Below are positions 24,713 to 38,152 of a stretch of 64,000 bases of DNA, in pieces. Position 1 is the first letter of the stretch, and the number at the start of each line of letters is the position of its first letter. The stretch lies in assembly GCA_020744425.1 (NCBI GenBank), contig JAGMUV010000007.1, positions 2,418,001-2,482,000 of the forward strand. The letters are read 5' to 3'. Source of the DNA: Dactylonectria macrodidyma. Taxonomy: Eukaryota; Ascomycota; Sordariomycetes; Hypocreales; Nectriaceae. The position numbers and the translations under genes are program-made. Under the pieces are notes generated by a model that saw only the letters and a list, made by a program, of their open reading frames with translations, made no database searches and was not told where the DNA came from.

Positions 24713-27700
24713 TTAGAACAGGCGGGGTGAATAAAAAATGGGGGACGAAGGGGGAACCCGGAGAGACCTTCAAAAAGGAGGGCATTTGTTTTGATTCGCA
24801 ACGGATTTGGATTACATTGTTAGGTATCAACCGTGCTCCTTAATACATGGTCGGCCACAAGGCGTAACGGCTTAATCAGGGTTGTGTTGCATCTTCTCCT
24901 TGCGGTGACTTGATTGAATGGGCCTGTATGCTGATACAGCATGGAATCAACAACCTCAATCCTCACACCTATCGGCTTGAAGGTTGTATCCGCTTTGTGT
25001 CACCCATTCCTCAATTGATCAACCATTTCTCACGTGAAGTAGAAGCCACATTCACTGCACTAAGTGCGTGCACAGGCCTACGCCATCCCGATGCCGCGCG
25101 CAAAGTCGGAGAGGCGAAGAGGCGGAGAAGCGGAGTTTGGAAGCTTGACATGCCAAAGCGTCACGACCACGATTGTGTAATTACGTGTTAAGTTAAATCC
25201 GGGCTTATTACAACCACACCAATGACCACGTATTGAACTTAAAATCTTCCTTTTTCAATAGTATGGTCATCCTATCACGTGTGTCGCGTTTGGTGGTGGA
25301 ATGATCGACAGAGGCGAGCGTGGTAGCTTTGGTGAGCTGACGTTACCATCCCGCCCGGGTCTGGGAGAATGTGCCTTGCGCTCTCAACCGTTGTTTCAAA
25401 AAGAGGGCTCGCTACACCCCACATTTAGCAGACAAGGCTGATTTCTCACGCATTTCCCGCTCGCTGGCTGGCGGCATCGGATGTTACATGTCCCGGGAGG
25501 CGGGGGCTTAGACGAGGCCATCGCCGACGCCATGGGACTAGAAATCATCTAGAAAAGGAAGAGGCAAAGGGAAAAGACAGTACAAGGTAAAAAAAAAAAA
25601 AAGAATACATCGGCGCCCTCCTTCTGACGCAGCAACGTGTGGCACGGCTGACAGGCCACCGCGGCTTTACGGAGTTCCGTGCTGGAAAACCAAGCCATCC
25701 TACTCGTTGGGACGCTTGGGGAGGGCTGGTTGACGCGTCTCTGGGCGGTTAGGCGGCTATGTCGGGATGCTGCAGGAGGACGAGTGGGAGGGATGATGAT
25801 TGCATCTTTGGGATGACTACGTGCAGGCACATGTGGCGGCATAGACTGAACCTCGGCGGGGAGATTGTTGTCGGCTTTGCGTGTCTGTCTCGTCTAATGA
25901 GTATGAAAAGGGACAGATGGCTGAATGAAACTCTCGTCGGCCACCGTCACAGCCACGAGATAGCCACAAAAGTTCCCTACGATGCTAATTAGGGATAGAA
26001 TCATAATGAAATGCGCCATTTGGTATTCTATTAATAATCTTTGGGAGCTGTCTTGTGTACTTGTTTAAGTTTGTAGGCTCATTGTCTGACGAGGAAGTCG
26101 GTCCCTGTTAGAGATCCATCGGTTCTTTTTCGCATCACGATTCGCCGTAGGCGTGAATTAACCGTGTGCTCTTTGATCAGAACTCTAAGGTCTCTTGTCT
26201 CAAAGAATCCAGCTACACCTACACAGGACCCGCGGGGTGCAAAAGAACCACCTAGCTTCTGCTAGCATGGGCCGCCTTCCGACATTCCGAGAAACCCCAG
26301 AACCGATTAGATGCTCTCGTAAGCGCAGAGGGACATGCTGTTGTTTGCCATCCAGGCCGCTTGGCGACCGCCGCCTGCGTCAGCTGGATCTGCAGAGGCC
26401 TGGCTCCCAGGCCCCGGGAGAATTTGGCAGACCCGAATATCGCAGCTCCAGCTGGGTAGCGAGGTGGGGAAAGATGAACGAAAAGAGCGGTAACCCGAGA
26501 CAGTTACCGAAGCCCGGCAGAGACATGCAGAAAGTCGCGTGTTGGTGAGAAGGAAGACGATCCATGGTGTGCATTGGATGCAACTCCCAGCTTTGAGTCT
26601 CAGCTTTGGGTCTCAGCTGCACTTAATGCTGCACTGCTTTGGTAGAAGCTGGAGGGCGAGACTGTGGGAACCTACTATTTTGGACAGAATCATACTCTGG
26701 GGTGTCGATCCCTTCCCGGCAGAGACGGTCTATCGATACAAACATGGCAATGTCAGGCCAGGGCGCGGCCGTGTCGCCCTGTGAGACGGGAACGGAAGTG
26801 GGAGACGACCTATTTCTGGCGATGATGCTGCTTGGGGTGGCAGTCGACAGAATCCGCTGTAGAACACACTGAACGTTTAAGGTACGCGGAGTATCGACTT
26901 CGACCTCGACATGCCGAGCGGACTGCCGGAATGGAACCTTCCATGCCAGGGGCGTACATTGTGGGTTGCTGTTGTGAGCAGAGGCAGTCTGTATGAGAGG
27001 CCTAAAGCAGTTGGTGACGGGGCACTCCGGCAGCTTGGGAGGATCGGATGGGGCGTGGTAATCAGCCATGTCTCGTCATATGGCCGCATGAAAGCAGTCA
27101 CGGGCCCGAATGGTATAGGCGGCCTGGGTTAGAAGGCCTCACGGCCGCAGCGAGGTGGTTGTTAAGGTTCCATACTATAGTTGACCGTTGGTGTGTCGTT
27201 TGCTCGCGGTGAGGTTGAGGTGGAGTTGGAGATGGTGTACTGTACTTCGTAGGTGGTGTAGGTGGAGGATGGCGCCAAAAATAACCCAGCGTTAAGCGCT
27301 GATGTCGCTGGAAACGCTCATTAGCGTGATGCGCCACGCCATGGGGACCGACCGTCCCACCCGTGATATCCTTGCATGGAGATATGCAATCAATTGCAAC
27401 GCTTTTCCTTCCACCAACAATGGCGTCGGAGAATGCGGACAAGAAGGTTTAGCGGGCAAGAGGAGAGGGAAGAGGGGGAGGGGGATGGGGTGGAGGAGGA
27501 GGTTATCGCAGCTAGGAAGTCTCCCCACGTTCCTGTTGGGCCTTGGTGTGTTTGGGTGAGACAAACGGGCACAGGCGCCAGGCGTGCAATGGGTTTGCTC
27601 ATGGCAGCTGAGGTGACGCCTCTGATCAGCGAGGATGCGTGAGAAGGAGGAGGGTGTGACGGGCGCATGTGCAGGGATGGGATTGGGTTGTTCGGGTTCA

Positions 27701-30700
27701 CTAGTGGGCATGCCTAACATCGATACATAAGAGTTGCTTGCCAAGCTTGTCAATGTTAGATGTATCTCCGTACTGTACTTGATGGATGCACCTGATGATG
27801 TACTAGATGTATGTACTTAGGGCAGCTGTAACTCAGTATCGACGCATCAGTGCATCACCACTACGTACTGTCTGTATTTGTCATGTTGATGCACATGCAG
27901 AATCGGATACGGCATCTTCCTAATCTCCCGGTGGTTGAATTGTTCCAGCCGCACGAGGCTGCGTTCAGCAGGAGTGCGAACCCGCAGCCGTTGCTGTGCA
28001 TTACCGATAGCAGCATGCGTGTATGTCTCTGTGGCGTCTATCCTGGAGCGGGATTGTGTGCGTTTTTTCGGTTGCCGAGTTTATTTGGGTCCATGCCATG
28101 CCAAACTATTTTCCGTTTCTCGGTCGGTCTACCTACGGATCCATGTCGACAAATGCGAATTTCCTCTTTGGGGCATGAAGCGGGGAGCTGGCCGTTGGGT
28201 TGGTTCTATACCAGAGCGGGGGTACATGTTTAGGCCAGACCCAAACTATGGGACGGTCCGCTGTCCGCTGCATTCGGCTATCCACTCAGAACTGAGAAAC
28301 TCTAGACAATGTGCCCTCAAGCGCTCCCGGGGCTGCGGTCCCAGTATCAGTTCCAGGTTTCGTTGGTCAGTTCCCAGTTCCCAGGGTTTCGCTGGCCCCC
28401 AAGCCCGCCCAGGAACCCGCTCGCTGCAGAGACGGGACGGGAAGGCATTTTTCATGGATATGGAGCTCCCAGGGTCTCGGGGTCGACCTCTTTTCAGATC
28501 CTTCACTGCGGTTTCTGGATCCTGGAGCTCGCTGTTGGCTCTGCGAAAGACAGGAAATCCGCAAGAACTGTTTGCCGAGCCTGCAATAAATCGATGACGG
28601 GTTGATGACCGAGCCCACTTGATCCTTCTCTCCCCTCTTCCTCAATTGCTAGGTTCGCAGCCAAGCCAAGGAGCAGCGAATAAAAATAGGACCGGACCGT
28701 CAGCACAGCCAATGGAGGGTATGGAGGCACCTCAGGAGACTCAGCCCCAATCTCCCCCACTGTCTCACTCTGTCTTAGCCTCCAAGCCCTAGCGGCTAAA
28801 CAACGCGCCATGGAGCTGGAGACCCTGGCCGTCTACGCTAGCAGTTCTCCCACTTTGCGATCAGGACAACCCTCCGGAGCCTTGATTGGCGCAATGGCGC
28901 TCACTGGGCGGCTCTGAGAAATGCAGTTGGGACTTCGCTCTGAAGTGCATGCACCCAGCTTTTTTTCTTTCTTTCATTCAGTGTGATGCTCTCACCTCCC
29001 CCGTTTCTTGTCTCCTCCTTATTACTTGTCTCCTCCTTGCTACTGGTCTTTTTATCTCCCACCTTCCCGCCTTGCGCGCATTTTCGGTCAGAGACTCGTT
29101 TTATTGGAAGATACCACGGGGACCAGTACCCAGGCTCGCCTTACAGGGCACTTGCAAGTGGAGAGTGGGGTAGTAATGGGTCACAGCTCATGGGTGTCTA
29201 AAGATGGATGCGACAGGGGCAATCCTTGATGGATCGCGGCAAACGAGCACGCACCTCTGGGGAGCTGACTTCGAAAGCAGCGGCGCCAAATGTGCTGGAA
29301 TGGAGCGTTGGTTGTTGGTCGTGACAGCGCCCTGACAACACACAAAACTGCAGATGTACAAGGACAGTGTAGCAGTGTAACATGGAATGCAACAATGCAG
29401 CAACCTACCTACCTATGCAAGAACAGACAAACGTGGGGCTCTTTCGCCGGTCTAACCATCACGCTGACAGACTAAGCAAAAAAGCATCTTAGCTCAAGGC
29501 ACAGCTCGCACATGGAGTTTAGACGGAGCTGCAGAGGAAGAGAATGCGCCTTAGCTCCCTAGCTCCCTCGGTCGGGAGTCTTCATTCCCGTCTTGTCTAC
29601 GGCTCCGCCACCCGCTGCACGCCTCCTTTGGGACCGGCTGCCGATAACACGATCCACAAGTCGGCAAAAGATGCATCCCTTGGACTCTTGTGGACATCGC
29701 CAATGCACCATGGCCCGCCAAGATCGGACTCAGAACAGCCACCAACAAACGCGCTGACGCCATACCCGCCGCCTCGTCACCATCATCAGCGCCGTTGCTT
29801 GTGGGTGCCGCTCATTCTCACTCGCATCGTCAATGAAACGGGTTGGGTTCCCCACCCTCCTCGCCGGTAGACACCAACGGGCGGGCAACCATCGCTAGTT
29901 ACTACCACGTCCACCACTATTCACCACCCACTGAGCTTGCGATCCCTCCCACCAACAGCCGCAGAAGCGTCGACTCGGATGGCTCCTCTGGCGCTTGCGG
30001 CAAAACAATGAAATTGTAATTGGCGGGTCCTTGGGTCCTTTGTTATCGAACAAAGCCAACGACCAAGTTCTAATTATGGAGATGGGATGAAGGGATGGTG
30101 TAGGTGTTGTGCCATTATTCTGTTGACTGGAAAGCAACCCACCTTGTTACAGTAGGTATCTACAGCATCCGGGAGAAGTAATGACCTCAGTCGTGGATTC
30201 CCTTAGAATCGCGATACCATGGCCAACGACGGCACCAAGCAGGGAAAGAGGCGTGAAAGGGCCGCCAGTCACGCAGGGGATCTGAGGGCGCCTGTTGGCC
30301 ACAGGCGAAGCAGCAGCACCTCATTGTTTGCCGCCCAGGCGCCCTCGGGGCTAATTAGGTACCGTTCCTTGGGGCTTGGACGGCTGCGGCGTGGTGGTTC
30401 CCGCCTCTATTCCTGCGAGGTGTGGGCGGATGTCGCAGCTTCCGACAGGGGATGACGGGGGGTGCGCGCGCAAACCCATCATGGGAAGTCACCCAACCAT
30501 CAACCTTCAACCACCAACATCAACCCAGCACTTGCAGACACACCAAACAGACTCCCGGGCCAGCGAACGAGTAACTAATTGCCCCCTGTAGCGTCGCTGA
30601 CGATGGCATGGGATCAAAACGACCACGCCCAAAAAGTACCTTGCATCTGGCACGGCCCACGCCCACACCACCATCCATGCAACAATCACCAGCCTGGCCT

Positions 30701-31633
30701 AATACTTTGTAGGTCCTGGCCCACGCCCGACTGGCCCCAGTAGACCTCCCTGGTCGACCTCCCCTCGACCCTCCCTGGCTCAGTACCTGCGCCCCAGGCT
30801 CAGCTGGCAGGGTTGTCGTTGACTTGGGTTGACCTGGGTTGGTGCTAGCACTGCTAGGTATGTAGCTTTGCTTGATGGGTTTGGTGGGTTGGACATGGAG
30901 CTGCATCTCTCTGTCTCTTGTCTCTCACACACTCTCTCGCGCCCTCTGCAGGTTCTCACGCACTCTCACGCACGCTCACGCGCTCTCGTCAGTCTTTCCG
31001 TTGCCTCGTCTTTCGTCTCGGCCACCTCTCCTCCCTCCCTCCCTCCCTCCCTCCCTCCTCCTCTCTCTATCTCCTCTCTCCGCCTCTCTCTCTCTCTCTG
31101 TACTCAGCAATGCCTCACTCGGTTCCTATCTTTGTGACCCGAGCGTCTATCCCCCTAGCCTAGCCTAGCCTTGTTGCCGATGCCCCGTCCCACTTGCATC
31201 TCTCCCACCCACGTTTCGTCCGAGGAGGCTGAGATCGTCCAAGCTTCCCACTTCAGACCATGTTCCTCTCTAGACCATGTCATAGTCCTCACTAGACCAG
31301 GTTCCTCACTAGACCAGGTCCCTACAGATCCATCACCCGTCACCCGCCTCCCGCCTCCCGTCTCCCGCCCATGCCCGCCCTCATGCCCACACACTCCTCT
31401 TCGCTTTCCGGGGTTCCCTTTCTACGCTGACTCCCCCCACTTGTTCTTCCATTCCTTCTCTATCCTCTCATCGCCTACCTTCATCTACATGATCTAAACT
31501 TGTCACCATCTGCCGAGGATCGTTCAGCCTCTGATGGGGGCTGTGTATTACTAAGTTTGGTTGTCTTCCTCCTTCTCTCATACATCCAAGTTGCCTCCTT
31601 AACTACTCCCCGTCCGCCTCAAAAAGCTCGACC
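24713..31633. other. Gene-poor stretch of 6.9 kb upstream of the zinc-finger gene
   Basis: The longest frame is 220 codons (27935-28597, +). None has a recognisable domain or signal, and overlapping frames on both strands are equally long, as expected in GC-balanced non-coding DNA. The last 800 bases are strongly pyrimidine-rich, with the CTCC and CT repeats listed separately and a CTAGACCAGG-type tandem at 31270-31321, probably the promoter and 5' leader of the regulator at 31634. Confidence 0.45.
31031..31058. repeat. (CTCC)7 microsatellite followed by CT repeats
   Basis: Seven perfect CTCC units are followed by CT-rich sequence and a second CT run at 31084-31099. It lies about 600 bp upstream of the zinc-finger gene. 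Such polypyrimidine tracts are common in fungal leaders and can form non-B DNA. Confidence 0.9.
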
Positions 31634-34600
31634 ATGGCTAGTCTCAAGAATATCATGAACACTGAAGACGACCACGTCGACGCTACTTCTGGTCCAACAC
31701 CTCACGACTCGGGCTTGAGACAATCTTTGCGCTCCGACTCATCCGCCTCCGCCCCGGCATATCCCACCGCCAGGGACCGTCCTACGACCACCGCTTCACA
31801 CAACGGCATGCTTGACCCGACGAAGATTTCCTCCAGATACTATATTACTGAAGCCTCGTCGTCGTCTTCCTCGGCTGGCACAGCATCTGCCCGCCGCCGT
31901 AGCAACGCAAGCATCGATTCGACAGAATCACCATATGGTCCGGCCTACTCACAACCCGCATCCAACTCTCCAATGAGGCCTTTCACCACCAACATGGGCA
32001 ACACCGAGCCACGAGTCAAGCTGACCCCCATCACTGGGAAGATTAGCAAGGCGAAGAAGGGAGTGCCTGTACACAACTGCGACCAGTGTCCCAAGGTATG
32101 ACAACCCTCTTGGCCATCGCCACAACCAACATCCTAATCACCTTAACCACAGACCTTTACTCGAGCAGAGCACTTACGGTTTGTTTTTTCTACCTTGAAA
32201 TATCATGGGCTACCTGACCAACTCTATCTAGTCGACACCAACTGAGTCATGCAGCTCCCGACCTTCGCTGTCACTTCCCCAGCTGTGGCAAGACATTTTT
32301 CCGCAAAGATTTGCTTGACCGTCACTTGCAGAGACAGTATGTTGGTCTAGATGTAGACGGATACTTTTCAAGCCTGGGCAACCCCAAGACTAACGTGACC
32401 TAGTGAGCAGGATGACATGGCCAAGGATGTGAAACCGTCGTCGAGGCGCCGCAGCTCCAAAAGCTCGACTCACTCATATGGAAACGCCCCCTCAGAATCC
32501 GGACTGAAGATGCCAGAAGCCTTCACAAGTCACCAAACAAACGCCGGAAACGACCTGCCTGGGACGCCTGGCATGGCCCCTAGTACCTGGCCAACAATTT
32601 CCAATGTCCCTAATACGAACCAAAACCACACATCGTCTCCTCAGATGATGAACGATGCAATGGGGACTAACTCGAAGGACTATGTGATTGGCCCACCAAT
32701 GCACGACCTACCAACGACGATGGAAGGCTTTATGCCAGCAACCTATTCGCAACCTAGAGACATGCCGGAACTATTGCTATACATCCCAGACGGTGAATCG
32801 GTTGCCCCATCCTGGCAAGACAACCAGACGATGCCATCATCGGCCTCTGAGAGCACCTATTCGACACCTTCCGATAACTCGCGCCGCCACCGATTCCCAC
32901 TTCGTGCCTCTAGTGGTGACTGGAATACCACCGCACCATACCAGGCCATCAACGAGACCCGAACAACTGGCCTTGATAACGGCGGATACCACATCCCCTT
33001 TACATACTCTGCCTCTCCACCGATGTTCCAGCAAATGTACGGGGACAGCATGGCCCTTCCTTTGCCAGGGTATGCTGAAGACAATGCTTTGATCTATGGC
33101 CCTGATCAAATGCCAGTCACCACTGTTCGTAGCCTGTCCCCCCAAATGGCCGTGGCTCAATCATCTGAGACTTTAGTCACCATTCCATCTGTCGCAACAT
33201 CAGACCACTTCCTCAACGGTTCCATGTGTGGTCGTCAACCAACAGAGGGGCTTGGTATTCTAAATGCCAGAGACATGATGCCGGTATCATTAACACGCGC
33301 GATCCGAGACATGGTACCCGCCTACCTTGAAGTCTATTGGGAAAAGGTTCACCCTTTGTATCCCGTCGTCCACAGGCCTTCGTTCGAGAACGTGTCCGAA
33401 GCCGCAGCAGACCATGTGGATGTACTTCGATGTGCAATGGCTGCGATAGCCACTCAATTTCTTCCCGACAAAGATCATCGTATGAAGGGCGCGGAGCTCC
33501 ATGCCTACGCGTGGAACAAGTCCAAGGTGGTGAGTTTCACTCGCGCTATCATTGAGTTGAGTGCTGAATTGACCCCTGCAGTTCACTCAATCGGACGAGT
33601 GGCCCTTGCCCGTCAAGCAAACAGTTCTCCTATGCGAGTATTATGCTCGATTTCGCGGAAGGAGAAAGGAGTCTTATCGGCCATCATCTCGATTTAGTTC
33701 ACTCTACCAAAGGGTTAGTGGGTGTTGATCTCTCTTTTTGTCATCCCAACGTTCGTTTCCTTGTCTCTCTACCCCTCTTCTCGACTACTATATTTCGATC
33801 TACCACCCCCTTTTCTTTTCTTTCTCTTTCTCTTCTCTTCTCTCTTTCCTTACTTTTCTTATCTTCTATTTCTCTTGTAAATATTCAAGTGTGCCACCCG
33901 AGGTTCCACTGCTCAACATCATTACAGGTTTTCAACAACCAGAATGCCTTCGTCCCGATAACTCTAGAGCATGACGCCATGCGGCAATGGACTGCATGGG
34001 TCAACATGGAAACAGAGCGCCGGCTTCTGGCCGCTTGCTTCCTCCTGGATATTCACAGCGCACGCTATCACGAACAACGGCATGTGCGTGTCACTGGGCT
34101 GGACTACTTAGTCCCTCATGAACTTCCGATACCAATGTCGTCCAGCACCGCACAACTATGGGAGGCAGCCACTTTCCAAGACTGGAGTGTGCTTCAGATT
34201 GCGAGTAACCCAATTACTCTCAGAGACGTCAATCTCGGCGCATTGACAGCCCTGGATATTGCCTCCGAGCCGCCCTTCGATGGTGCGATTCTACTCGCTG
34301 CATTTGTTCTTTACCTACCTGGTCGTGAAAATCGCACACAACCTGAGCTTGTCGAAGATGCGTCTACAGATCGAATGGACATCAAGGCGCTCGCCAGTCT
34401 CTTCCCCAATTCAGCAGTTGCCAACACCTACCTGGCACTGCATTACACACCTCTCCGCTTTCTCTTGTCCGTATCCGGGGATAGCTGGGTATTTAATGAG
34501 AAAGTCACCAATGTTCGTTCCTTTACTGAGCACCGAGAACAACTGAACCAATGGCGACATTCCGGTAGCGCGGCCATTGCGACGGTCTTCGCTGCTCGGG

Positions 34601-35001
34601 CTCTGAAGGCTTTCCTCAGCCTAGACTTAATATTACAAGAGCCAGAAAAAATGACAAGCCAACCTATTAGGAGGCAGAGTGCATTCTGGAAAGATATCTC
34701 AGACTATTGGGGAGTGTATGTTTGTGCTCTGATCTGCTGGGCCTTTGGTGACATTGGGAAGAGGAGCCATGTTACTGGGGCAGCGGCTCGAGAGGCAGCA
34801 CTGCACTGGATTATGATGGTTGCCGACATGGAACCTGCCGAAGTCCAAGACCTGGCGGATAGGCATGGATCATATGAGGTGGTGACCCTCGCACGAGCAG
34901 AGTTGGCAGCTGACTGCCTTGGAGGACGAAACATTTTGTTTGCTGACGCAGCGGGGGTACTCGAAAAGTTGGAGCATGGAGACAATTGGAAATGGTTCTA
35001 G
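31634..35001 (+). CDS. C2H2 zinc-finger transcription factor with fungal-specific regulatory domain
   Basis: Exons are 31634-32095, 32153-32178, 32232-32336, 32404-33529, 33582-33713 and 33928-35001, giving 974 residues. Two tandem fingers follow a Ser/Thr-rich N-terminus. Finger 1 has C149, C152, H165 and H169 (C-X2-C-X12-H-X3-H). Finger 2 has C176, C181, H194 and H198 (C-X4-C-X12-H-X3-H). Introns fall inside both fingers, and one exon of only 26 nt encodes TFTRAEHL. A long disordered stretch (about 200-490) is followed by the fungal-specific domain. This begins near MVPAYLEVYWEKVHPLYPVV and includes FTQSDEWPLPVKQTVLLCEY and RRLLAACFLLDIHSARY. This layout is that of the AmdX-like regulators, which in Aspergillus affect acetamide use. 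The real target genes here are unknown. The 214-bp fifth intron carries a long CT-rich run. Confidence 0.92.
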
Positions 35002-36823
35002 GAATTGATTTTCATATAGAGGAGTAGTTTTTTTTCTTTCTTCTTTTACCTTTGCCCTTTTTGGAGATACAGACATGGAGGCTTGGTGGTACGCAACAGA
35101 ACGGTGTTATTGGGGTTCATTTATGGCATAGCATGGTGTGTTTGGAGTTTTGAACTGGTATTGGACGATGAGAACGAAGCGGAGCAAGAAACATGGATGG
35201 GTTCATCAGTTAAGGTGGGTCAATCTCCTGTCATTGGATTTATAGACGTCCGTTTTTGGAGCGGCATGACATAGAGTGGTATCAAGCATAAGAACAAGCG
35301 TTGTATTAAAGACGTCAATCCTGGTTCTGTGAGACATGCCCCGGATTGAGTGATTTGACAGGGGGTTGACGAAGAAGATATTTGAAAGGGCTTGAAATGG
35401 GACATGAGACTGAGAACAAGTAGGATGCATGATGGCTGTCTGTAATTGCCACATAACAGTGTTAGTCGGTATACGTTACTTGATGCTAAGCTGACAGATG
35501 CGTAATGACTTGATTATGCAGTCTGCAGTGGAGGAAGGTGTGCTTTTGCTTCTCGATGAGACGGCTTGGCGCCACTGTTTATGTTGAGTCGAGGGGGAGG
35601 CCTGGATGGATGGCTTGGGGGCATGTGGCGTTGTTTGGGGCGGGTAAGCAAAACGGGGAGTGTCTGGCTCATCACAGACGCTGTCGGGACAATTTGAAAC
35701 GCTTGTCACATCCGTTTGGTTGCATAAAGCGAGAATTGAGGCCTTAATTGGCCTTTGTACACGACATTGTGCTCCTTTCTTGGGAGGTCGGGGTGAATAT
35801 GAGGCGACATCAGGATCAGATTGTGCGGCCGCAAGGGAGGTGGCGGGTGGTGGTAGGTGGTCATACATGCATCGGGCAAGTTTCACATGAGCGGTTTCCC
35901 ATTGGAAGAGTAAATGATGGCTGGGATGGCCAACTAACGGTGGTCAGCTGTGTTTCAGCCGCAAAAGGAAGATGGCTGCCTTTCTTTTTTCTTCCTTTTC
36001 TTGTGTCTTGTGTTGGGCGTTGGTTGATGATGGGCACTTCTCAGATGCCATGTACGTACATGCGGGCTTGGCAATTAGTTGGTGGGGAGAGGCTTGCTGG
36101 AGAGGGAAGGACAAGGAAGAGCGGTGACGAAAGAATGAGGCCGAATACGTGACGGTAATGCAAAGCTACAAAGGATCCATGTTGGGATTGGTCTGCAACC
36201 AAACTTGTGATTTCCGCCACCAAAGTTCTTTTCTGTTCCTTTTTCTTTTGCTCTTCCTTTTGCTGGCTGACATTGATCGGCAGGACCGAGGTGGAGGAAG
36301 GGTAGGTGAACTGTACCGAGTTGGCGAGGGAGGGTAGTGTTTTGTACCGAGTGGAGGGATCCGGGTCGGCCCCCCTCCCGCAAAGACAGGATGAAAAGGG
36401 ACAGAAGAAGCCAGAGAGGTCACAAGCGGGAGGTGGTTCCGGAGAAGCGGCACAATAGGATGCGTGTTTGGTGATGGGATCTGCATGGAATCCAATCCAA
36501 GGCCCGAAGGGATCTAGAAGCGGGCATCTTTTGAACGGCCTGGACGGTAAGCATCCGAGGATCCGGGGCAGAATTCCCACGAGCAGTTGCTGTTTCTGGA
36601 CCGACTTGTAGAATTCAGCCAACACAGAAGTTAGTAGAACAGGTAGGGCCTGGGGGCGGGGGGGATTATGCCTCAACAGGGGTGTCCCATAACGGGGTAG
36701 GCTTGTGAGTCCGTATTTGCTAGCTTTCCCCGCTGAAGTGGACATCGGACTCGGGGTGGTTTTTGAGCAGAAGCAAAGATTGACCGGGGCATTTTCCCTC
36801 TCGCTTCCTATCGCATTCGTGTT

Positions 36824-36826
<3 letters not shown>

Positions 36827-36860
<34 letters not shown>
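36827..36860. repeat. (TGC)11 trinucleotide repeat
   Basis: Thirty-four bases of pure TGC/GCT repeat lie in gene-free DNA. The minus strand reads GCA. Such tracts can slip and expand. Confidence 0.95.
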
Positions 36861-36865
<5 letters not shown>

Positions 36866-37413
36866 TACCTATGAAAAAGCCAAGTATTAGTTTTTCCCAT
36901 GTGAAGATGCTGGGGGCGTCGGAGGATTGAAGTGGACCGTGCGTGCGTCAGCCCAGAGCGCCGGGGGCGTGTAGCAACAGACCAGGCAAGCATTAGCATC
37001 AGCACTGACGCCAGTGGCATGCGTTGGCAGCGAGCGGCCTTTTTTCCAGTGGGTTTCAGTGGCTCTACGGATAGTGGTTGGAGTGGCTCCAGCGGCCCCC
37101 CAGCTGCAAAACCCCAGACAGTAATAGCGCAGCCCATCCATTCATCCAGCCATCCAAACAGCATCTAGCCATTCGAAGTCCAGCCATCCAAAGTCCCTCC
37201 ATCTTATGGACGATCCATCATCCATACCCTGAGGAGCTGATGGACATCTGGAGACATTGGGGGTGTCAGACACATAAACAGCGACAGAGGCATAATTAGA
37301 AACACAACCAAGTAAACCACTACAACAAGTCGGCACATTGGTGAGGTGACCTACACGTGTCGGCCTGGCTAAGTCGGCGCCTGGGCTAGGTCCGTCCGAG
37401 ACCAAAAGAGCCC

Positions 37414-37438
37414 AAAAAAAAAAAAAAAAAAAAAAAAA
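37414..37438. repeat. Poly-A run of 25
   Basis: An uninterrupted run of 25 A follows AGAGCCC. There is no coding frame next to it that would mark a processed retrocopy, and no target-site duplication was seen. Probably a simple homopolymer. Confidence 0.9.
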
Positions 37439-38043
37439 GGACGCGAGAGAGAGGGGACAGGAAGTGAGCGGTGCCGAGACGGATTGCGAGACAATGGGCG
37501 AGCTACGCCAGGCCGGACAAGGACAGGACGGACGGACAAGAAAGCCGACCGCAAGTCGGGCTGTTAAGCTGTCCTTCTCTCGAGCTGTCGTTTGTCGTTT
37601 TTATCTTTTGCTCGTTGGCGTGTCCAGAACCAGACCAACCAGACCAGCCAGCCCCAATAACCCTCGCCGCTTCATTCCTCGCCTTTTTCTCTGCCCCCCT
37701 AATAAGTTCTTCTCGCCTATGACGGAGGCCCGAATACATTGTACTTGGTTGCTTGCTTCTCCTTTCCGCCCCCCTGGTCCTCGCCGCCTCTCTTATTACT
37801 TCTAGCTCGACATTCCTCAACCCTCCTCTCAAATATTTCTCTCAACAATTCCTACTTCTCAATCGACTCGGACACCATCTCCAGCACTCAAATCGATCGA
37901 CCGCTAATTCACGGATCTCGTCCCACGCGAAGAACGGGCGCTGTCATCCGGAAAGGCTTGGAGCTTGGCCGTGGCTTGGCCTTACGAGTCCCAACTAGTC
38001 GTGTTACGCGCGATCCAATAAGACCAGAGAAGGTACGAGGCGC

Positions 38044-38106
38044 AGAAGATCAGAAGATCAGAGGATCAGAGGATCAGAGGACAGCGAAGAGCGAAGAGCG
38101 AAGAGC
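38044..38106. repeat. Adjacent short tandem repeats AGAAGATC / AGAGGATC and GCGAAGA
   Basis: Two copies of AGAAGATC are followed by two of AGAGGATC, and then, after a short gap, by three copies of GCGAAGA. This is a small minisatellite with two unit types in the psd2 upstream region. Confidence 0.85.
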
Positions 38107-38134
38107 TTTGCCTGACGACGGGTGTAGTTTGATC

Positions 38135-38152
38135 CTTTTACACGTGTAAAAG
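38135..38152. promoter_or_regulatory. 18-bp perfect palindrome with CACGTG core upstream of psd2
   Basis: CTTTTACACGTGTAAAAG is exactly self-complementary. The centre is a CACGTG E-box inside ACACGTGT. It lies 961 bp upstream of the psd2 ATG and 330 bp before a predicted leader intron, so it could be near the real promoter if the leader is long. A bHLH dimer is the natural candidate binder. Function is inferred. Confidence 0.45.

Noticed and set aside
26623..27069. 148-codon frame on the minus strand
   Set aside because: No domain or splice support; Pro/Ser-rich and opposite to equally long frames.
27935..28597. 220-codon open frame on the plus strand
   Set aside because: No domain, signal or conserved-looking segment; overlapping frames of similar style exist in other frames, and it is rich in Arg, Ser and Cys as translated non-coding DNA often is.
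36041..36745. 234-codon frame on the minus strand
   Set aside because: Composition dominated by Pro, Ser and Leu, no recognisable feature and no plausible neighbours; judged chance, though it has an ordinary ATG.
37414..37438. Poly-A run as a sign of a retrotransposed copy
   Set aside because: No reverse-transcriptase remnant, no truncated gene upstream and no flanking duplication.
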